Assembly: GCF_001598475.1 (NCBI RefSeq)
Contig: NZ_BCZA01000003.1
Location: 310,001 to 374,000 of the forward strand
Direction of reading: 5' to 3'
Length of the DNA: 64,000 bases
Source of the DNA: Pantoea agglomerans NBRC 102470
Lineage (GTDB): Bacteria; Pseudomonadota; Gammaproteobacteria; Enterobacterales; Enterobacteriaceae
This document shows, piece after piece, positions 59,599 through 64,000 of the stretch (within the stretch, counting starts at the first letter, position 1; each line of letters begins with the position of its first letter). The notes under the pieces are model-generated. The model was given only the letters and a program-made list of their open reading frames with translations. It did no database searches and was not told the origin of the DNA. The position numbers and the translations under genes are program-made.

Positions 59599-59603
59599 GG
59601 AGA

Positions 59604-60956
59604 TTAGCGGGGTTTACGAACCAGCTTATAGCCCAGCAGCAGCACCACTATCCACACCATACCGACATAGAGGGAAATGCGGGTATCGGGGAAATAACCA
59701 ATCAGACCGATAATAAAGCAGAGGAAGGCTACGCCGACGCCAGCAGTCCAGCTGCCGCCTGGCAGCGCAAACTGCAGCTTACTGGCGGCCTCTTTACCAA
59801 TTTTGCGACGGAACGCGATCTGCGACAGCAGAATCATGATCCAGACCCACACCGTTGCAAAGGTCGCCAGCGAGGCGATCACCAGGAAGACTTTTTCCGG
59901 CATCAGGTAGTTGAGATAAACCGCAATCAGCATGGCGAACATCATCACGACTACCGTCACCCACGGAATCCCGCGCGAAGAGACCTTCATAAAGACCTTC
60001 GGCGCATGTCCCTGCTGCGCCATCCCGTGCAGCATGCGGCCCACGCCAAACACATCGCTGTTAATCGCCGAGAGTGACGCGGTCAGCACCACGAAATTGA
60101 GGATAGAGGCGGCCGCCGCAATGCCCAGATGCTGGAAGGTCAGCACAAACGGGCTGCCCGAGGTGCCCACCTGATTCCACGGGTAGATCGACATAATCAC
60201 AAACAGCGTGCCGACGTAGAACACCAGAATGCGCCACGGCACCGAGTTGATGGCGCGCGGAATCGACTTCTCCGGATCTTTCGCTTCACCGGCGGTGATA
60301 CCGATGATTTCGATGCCACCATAGGCAAACATCACCATCTGCAGCGACAGCAGCATACCGACTACGCCGTGCGCAAAGAAGCCGCCATTAGTCCAGAGAT
60401 TGTGGATGCCGGTCGGCTGGCCGCCGTTGCCGAGCCCCCAGATGATCATGCCGAAACCGGCCAGAATCATCACGATAATGGTGGCGACTTTGAAGAAGGA
60501 GAACCAGAACTCCACTTCGCCGAACACCTTCACGCTCATCAGATTGACGGCACCGATGATCAGCACCACGCTCAGCACCCAAATCCAGTGCGGCACCTCA
60601 GGGAACCAGACGCCCATATAGATGCCGAACGCGGTGACATCCGCAATCGCCACGATCAGGATTTCAAAACAGTACGTCCAGCCGGTGATGTAGCCTGCCA
60701 TCGGCCCAAGATAGTCCTGCGCGTAACGTGAGAAGGAGCTGGCCTGAGGATTGTTAACGGACATCTCACCCAGTGCACGCATGATGATGTAAGCCACTGC
60801 CCCGCCGATGATATAGGCGAGCAGCACGCTCGGTCCGGCCATTTTTATCGCGTCAGCGGAACCGTAGAATAGCCCGGTGCCAATCGCCGATCCCAGCGCC
60901 ATAAAGCGGATGTGGCGCGTGCTCAGTCCGCGTTTGAGCTTGTTGGTTTCTTGCAT
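59604..60956 (-). CDS. proY: Amino acid permease ProY
   Basis: The 450-residue APC-family permease ([28 protein letters not shown]) has twelve membrane helices and is highly similar to E. coli ProY across the whole length. ProY is a proline permease that is cryptic in E. coli and closely related to histidine/aromatic permeases, so substrate is uncertain. It follows brnQ on the same strand, with a terminator between them. Confidence 0.93.
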   Translation of the reverse strand: MQETNKLKRGLSTRHIRFMALGSAIGTGLFYGSADAIKMAGPSVLLAYIIGGAVAYIIMRALGEMSVNNPQASSFSRYAQDYLGPMAGYITGWTYCFEILIVAIADVTAFGIYMGVWFPEVPHWIWVLSVVLIIGAVNLMSVKVFGEVEFWFSFFKVATIIVMILAGFGMIIWGLGNGGQPTGIHNLWTNGGFFAHGVVGMLLSLQMVMFAYGGIEIIGITAGEAKDPEKSIPRAINSVPWRILVFYVGTLFVIMSIYPWNQVGTSGSPFVLTFQHLGIAAAASILNFVVLTASLSAINSDVFGVGRMLHGMAQQGHAPKVFMKVSSRGIPWVTVVVMMFAMLIAVYLNYLMPEKVFLVIASLATFATVWVWIMILLSQIAFRRKIGKEAASKLQFALPGGSWTAGVGVAFLCFIIGLIGYFPDTRISLYVGMVWIVVLLLGYKLVRKPR

Positions 60957-60976
60957 AACAACCTGTACCTGTGAAA

Positions 60977-61004
60977 TGAAAAAACCACGGGCAGGCCCGT
61001 GGTT
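60977..61004 (-). terminator. Terminator between brnQ and proY
   Basis: AACCACGGGC and GCCCGTGGTT arms with a minimal loop; a run of six T residues follows on the minus strand. Confidence 0.85.
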
Positions 61005-61026
61005 AAAGAAAAATCAGTGCTCTCTG

Positions 61027-62346
61027 CTACGAGTGAACGGTCACCTGTTCCGGCCCTTTCACCCGATCAACAACAGCGGCAATCAGCAGCATCACCAGCG
61101 ACGGCGGCAACCAGGCGAGACCCTGATCGGCCAGCGGCAGATGCTGACTGAAAGCGGGCAGCAAATCTTTAAACCCGGTGGTTTTAATCGCATCAACAAT
61201 ACCGAACAGCAAGCTGATTAACATGGCTGGCGCGATAATCCGGCTGCTCTTATTCCACCAGTTGAGGGTGAAACTCAGCACCACCAGCACGATACAGGGC
61301 GGATAAATTGCCGTCAGTACCGGGATGGAAATCTGAATCAGGTGGCTCAGGCCGAGATTCGACACCACCATGGAGAACAGACCCAGAATAAACACCAGCG
61401 TTTTATACGATAACGGCAGGTATTGCGCAAAAAATTCCGCACAGGCACAGGTCAGGCCTACGGCGGTCACCATACAGGCGACGAAGATCAGCGCGGCAAG
61501 GAAGAAGCTGCCCATGTTGCCAAAGGTGTGCTGAACATACGCGTGCAGAATCGCTGCGCCGTTAGCGTTTTGATCCACCAGCGCACCGCTGCCCGCGCCC
61601 AGCTTAAACAGGCATAGGTAGACCAGCGTCAGGCCCAGACCGGCGATTAACCCTGCCAGCACGGTATAACGGGTCAGCAGCGCGGCATTATCGACGCCAC
61701 GCGAACGGGCGGCGTTGACAATTACGATGCCAAATACCAGCGCGCCCAGCGTATCCATGGTCAGATAGCCATTGACGAAACCGCTGGAGAAGGCCGCACG
61801 CTGATAATCAGCGGTAGCCGGAACCGTGCCGCCAGCAGGCCACACCAGGGCAGCAACGCCCAGCACGGTCAGCGCAATAATTTTTAATGGCGCAAGGAAG
61901 TGCCCTACCGTGTCGAGTAGCTTGCCGGGATAGAGCGATACGCCAATCACCAGCGTGAAGTAAATCAGGCTATAGATAAACAGCGGCAGCGCGCCATCAC
62001 CGGTCAGCGGGGCAATACCCATCTCAAACGAGACCGTGGCCGTACGCGGTGTGGCAAACAGCGGCCCGACAGCCAGATAGCAAACGGTGGCCAGCACGAT
62101 GCCAGCGACCTTGCCAATCGGGGTGCTGAGCGCATCCACGCCGCCGCCGACGCGGGCCAGCGCGATCACGGTCATCACGGGCAGACCGACTGCGGTAATC
62201 AGAAAACCAATCGCGGCAGTCCAGACGTGTTCGCCAGACTGAATACCGACCATGGGCGGGAAAATGATGTTGCCCGCGCCAACAAACAGGGCGAATGTCA
62301 TAAAGCCCAGCGCGAGAATGTCCTTCGAAGTTAAACGATGTGTCAT
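61027..62346 (-). CDS. brnQ: Branched-chain amino acid transporter BrnQ
   Basis: The 439-residue LIV permease ([20 protein letters not shown]) has twelve membrane helices and matches BrnQ in length exactly. It imports leucine, isoleucine and valine with sodium or protons. The start at 62346 matches E. coli; a GTG four codons upstream is an alternative. The ribosome site is weak (AGG seven bases upstream). proY lies downstream past a terminator. Confidence 0.96.
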   Translation of the reverse strand: MTHRLTSKDILALGFMTFALFVGAGNIIFPPMVGIQSGEHVWTAAIGFLITAVGLPVMTVIALARVGGGVDALSTPIGKVAGIVLATVCYLAVGPLFATPRTATVSFEMGIAPLTGDGALPLFIYSLIYFTLVIGVSLYPGKLLDTVGHFLAPLKIIALTVLGVAALVWPAGGTVPATADYQRAAFSSGFVNGYLTMDTLGALVFGIVIVNAARSRGVDNAALLTRYTVLAGLIAGLGLTLVYLCLFKLGAGSGALVDQNANGAAILHAYVQHTFGNMGSFFLAALIFVACMVTAVGLTCACAEFFAQYLPLSYKTLVFILGLFSMVVSNLGLSHLIQISIPVLTAIYPPCIVLVVLSFTLNWWNKSSRIIAPAMLISLLFGIVDAIKTTGFKDLLPAFSQHLPLADQGLAWLPPSLVMLLIAAVVDRVKGPEQVTVHS

Positions 62347-62737
62347 ACGGCCTGTCACTGATGTTGCGGTGGAAGTTGGGTTAGTGTTGTCCCCTCGCTG
62401 CGTGTAAACCGCGACCAGGCTGACAATGTCAGCGCATTATGCTCGTCGCAGGGTAAAGCACAGGTGATTTGAGCTGCTTTTATTCTGTTCACAGAGGGAT
62501 GGATCGACAACGGCGCTAAGTAAAACGTTTATAGCGGTGAAAGGCAATACGGGATCGGAAAACCAGAAGGTTATGCCGCCATTTTTTCAAAAGGCAGTGG
62601 ATAGCGTTAATTTTTGCAGCAGGCACACAAGATGATGTGCCTAAATAATAGACAGAGCGCGAGAAATCCCCGCATAAACGGGCCTGAAGATACACAAAAG
62701 GCGCGTTTTACGCGCCTGTCTGCACAACGTTACAGCA
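62347..62737. other. 391-bp intergenic region between brnQ and the core MetE gene
   Basis: No gene is visible. It contains a 15-bp perfect palindrome GCTGACAATGTCAGC at 62419-62433, a hairpin AGGCACA/TGTGCCT at 62621-62642, and the terminator at 62696-62716. The brnQ promoter must lie here on the minus strand, but I could not place it. Confidence 0.55.
62696..62716 (-). terminator. Terminator of the core MetE gene
   Basis: GGCGCGT-TTT-ACGCGCC; on the minus strand TTTTG follows. It lies 21 bases beyond the stop. Confidence 0.8.
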
Positions 62738-63844
62738 CTACCAGACCTGATTCGCGATATCGACCACTAAGCGAATCTTCTGCCACTGCTGCGCTTCGGT
62801 CAGGCTGTTGCCCTCTTCGGTTGAGGCAAAACCACACTGCGGACTGAGGCAGATTTGATCCAGGCTGACATACTGCGCCGCCTCTTCCAGCCGGTTTTTC
62901 ACCTGCGCCGGATCCTCCAGTTCTCCCACTTTGGTCGTAATCAGACCCAGCACCACCTGCTGATGACCTGGCTTAATGTAACGCAGTGGTTCAAAACCGC
63001 CGGAACGGGCGTTGTCATACTCCAGGAAGAAGGCATCCACGTTGACGCTGCCGAACAGGATTTCTGCGACCGGCCCATAGCCGCCTTCAGAGATCCAGGT
63101 TGAGCGGAAGTTGCCGCGACAGACATGCAGACCCACGGTCAGATCGGCAGGTTTACCTTCCAGCGCTTTATTCAACACCTGAGCATAAGTCTGTGCCAGC
63201 TGGTCAGGATCGTCGCCACGCGCACGGATATCACGCTTCTGATCTTCAGAACAGAGGTAAGCCCAGACGGTATCATCCAGTTGCAGATAGCGGCAGCCCG
63301 CGTCATAAAACGCCTGAATAGCCGCTTTGTAGGTCTGCGCCAGATCGTCGAAGTAGTCTGCCAGATCGGGATAGACTTCCGCGTCGATCACCTTACGGCC
63401 ACCACGGAAGTGCAGCACGCTGGGGCTGGGAATGGTCATCTTCGGCACCGCATCACCGGCAATACTCTGCAGGAAGCGGAAATGCGCCAGCATCGGATGA
63501 TCCGCCGGGAAACCGAGTTTGCTCACCACTTTCACGCCATGCGCTTTGGTCTGCACGCCATTAAACTGAATGCCCTGCTCCGCTTCATAGCGCTCTACGC
63601 CATTCAGGCCATAGAAAAAGTCGAAGTGCCACCAGCCGCGACGAAACTCGCCATCAGTGACCACTTTCAGGCCATTTTCCCGCTGTTTCGCCACCACATC
63701 GCGAATCGCCTCATCTTCAACCTGGCGCAGGGCCGCCGCATCAATCTCTCCGGCTGCAAACTGTTCGCGCGCCTGCTTAATGGCGGTGGGACGCAGAAAG
63801 CTGCCAACGGTATCGGCACGGAACGGGGCGGTTTCTCTTTGCAT
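62738..63844 (-). CDS. Core MetE-like cobalamin-independent methionine synthase
   Basis: The 368-residue protein matches the C-terminal catalytic half of MetE (family YxjG/YxjH), without the N-terminal half of full-length MetE. The zinc ligands are all present: His240 and Cys242 in GLHVCRGN, Glu275 in FFLEYDN, and Cys337 in LSPQCGF. Such short enzymes transfer a methyl group to homocysteine, probably from a donor other than triglutamyl methyl-folate. The start at 63844 has AGGAG five bases upstream; the GTG two codons earlier is less likely. Three tandem MetJ-like boxes upstream indicate methionine control. It could also act in sulfur salvage. Confidence 0.88.
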   Translation of the reverse strand: MQRETAPFRADTVGSFLRPTAIKQAREQFAAGEIDAAALRQVEDEAIRDVVAKQRENGLKVVTDGEFRRGWWHFDFFYGLNGVERYEAEQGIQFNGVQTKAHGVKVVSKLGFPADHPMLAHFRFLQSIAGDAVPKMTIPSPSVLHFRGGRKVIDAEVYPDLADYFDDLAQTYKAAIQAFYDAGCRYLQLDDTVWAYLCSEDQKRDIRARGDDPDQLAQTYAQVLNKALEGKPADLTVGLHVCRGNFRSTWISEGGYGPVAEILFGSVNVDAFFLEYDNARSGGFEPLRYIKPGHQQVVLGLITTKVGELEDPAQVKNRLEEAAQYVSLDQICLSPQCGFASTEEGNSLTEAQQWQKIRLVVDIANQVW

Positions 63845-63860
63845 GATCACTCCTGTCTCT

Positions 63861-63881
63861 CCTGCCGGTAATGACGGCAGG
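63861..63881. repeat. Leader hairpin of the core MetE gene
   Basis: CCTGCCG and CGGCAGG with a seven-base loop, lying between the MetJ boxes and the ribosome-binding site. It may be structural in the mRNA leader. Confidence 0.45.
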
Positions 63882-63905
63882 AAATAGTTGCATCCCGATA
63901 TAAAT

Positions 63906-63929
63906 AGCCATCTGGATGGCTACATGTCT
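63906..63929. promoter_or_regulatory. MetJ operator: three tandem met boxes
   Basis: Three consecutive octamers read AGCCATCT, then GGATGGCT, then ACATGTCT. Against the met box AGACGTCT they match at 6, 5 and 6 of 8 positions. The first two also form a perfect 18-bp palindrome with flanking T/A. It lies about 60 bases upstream of the start. Cooperative MetJ binding to adjacent boxes fits repression when methionine/SAM is high. Confidence 0.7.
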
Positions 63930-64000
63930 GAACACAGAGTGGCATGAGCGGCTTTCTTCTGCAACTGAAGAAAATTCAGTGATGATGAAAAAAATTCACG

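Larger units (their letters stand above)
59090..59603. other. 514-bp intergenic region after the phytase-type gene
   Basis: No supported gene is present. The first part holds an 11-bp stem hairpin at 59106-59136; the last part holds a ten-base stem at 59565-59598. The middle is AT-rich and carries only a TTG-started frame (59212-59523) with no recognisable features. Confidence 0.6.

Overview
The window is a chromosomal segment of a gammaproteobacterium of the order Enterobacterales, most likely the Erwiniaceae and probably Pantoea or a close relative. Nearly every gene has a recognisable E. coli K-12 counterpart in the same relative order (hha-tomB through brnQ, the 9.5-10.5 min region, read in reverse). 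The exceptions fit a plant-associated Pantoea: a DecR/CcdR-type regulator divergent from a PLP enzyme, a phytase-type phosphatase next to an inositol-phosphatase, and a zinc-uptake cluster where acrAB lies in E. coli. The genus call is inference from gene content, without a database search.

Layout. 1-2773: a zinc-starvation cluster, with zinc-free ribosomal protein paralogues (end of rpmE2, then rpmJ2) converging on a three-gene zinc-type ABC importer behind a near-consensus Zur box; an untracked 34-codon membrane-peptide ORF sits at the head of that operon. 2986-4403: an unknown gene, tomB-hha, and 4.5S RNA (ffs) with its promoter. 4511-13615: atl, ybaY, tesB, the nitrogen-controlled glnK-amtB pair with sigma-54 and NtrC sites, the ABC exporter mdlA-mdlB, and the decR(ccdR)/ccdA-like divergent pair. 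13650-20451: cof, ybaE, queC, fadM, ybaV, ppiD, hupB. 20666-27485: the protein quality-control block lon, clpX, clpP, tig and bolA, with heat-shock promoter motifs before lon and clpP. 27772-35103: yajG, ampG and the cytochrome bo oxidase operon cyoABCDE. 35236-45232: yajR, a 686-bp intergenic stretch carrying two related hairpin-rich repeats, yajQ, panE-yajL, thiI, xseB-ispA-dxs and yajO. 45299-49369: pgpA, thiL, nusB, ribH, ribD, nrdR. 49558-56813: kbp, yajI, secF-secD-yajC-tgt-queA and acpH. 57020-62346: the inositol-phosphatase/phytase pair, proY and brnQ. 62738-63929: a short (core) MetE-like methyltransferase behind three tandem MetJ-like boxes.

Most of the window is core housekeeping sequence with dense convergent terminators. 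I see no prophage, insertion sequence, CRISPR array, tRNA or rRNA. The parts that merit follow-up are the small ORF in the zinc operon, the phosphatase pair, the paired structured repeats near 36.7-37.1 kb, the MetJ-controlled core MetE, and the unknown gene next to tomB. Gene starts were chosen from ribosome-binding sites and remembered family lengths. Promoter and operator calls are by eye.
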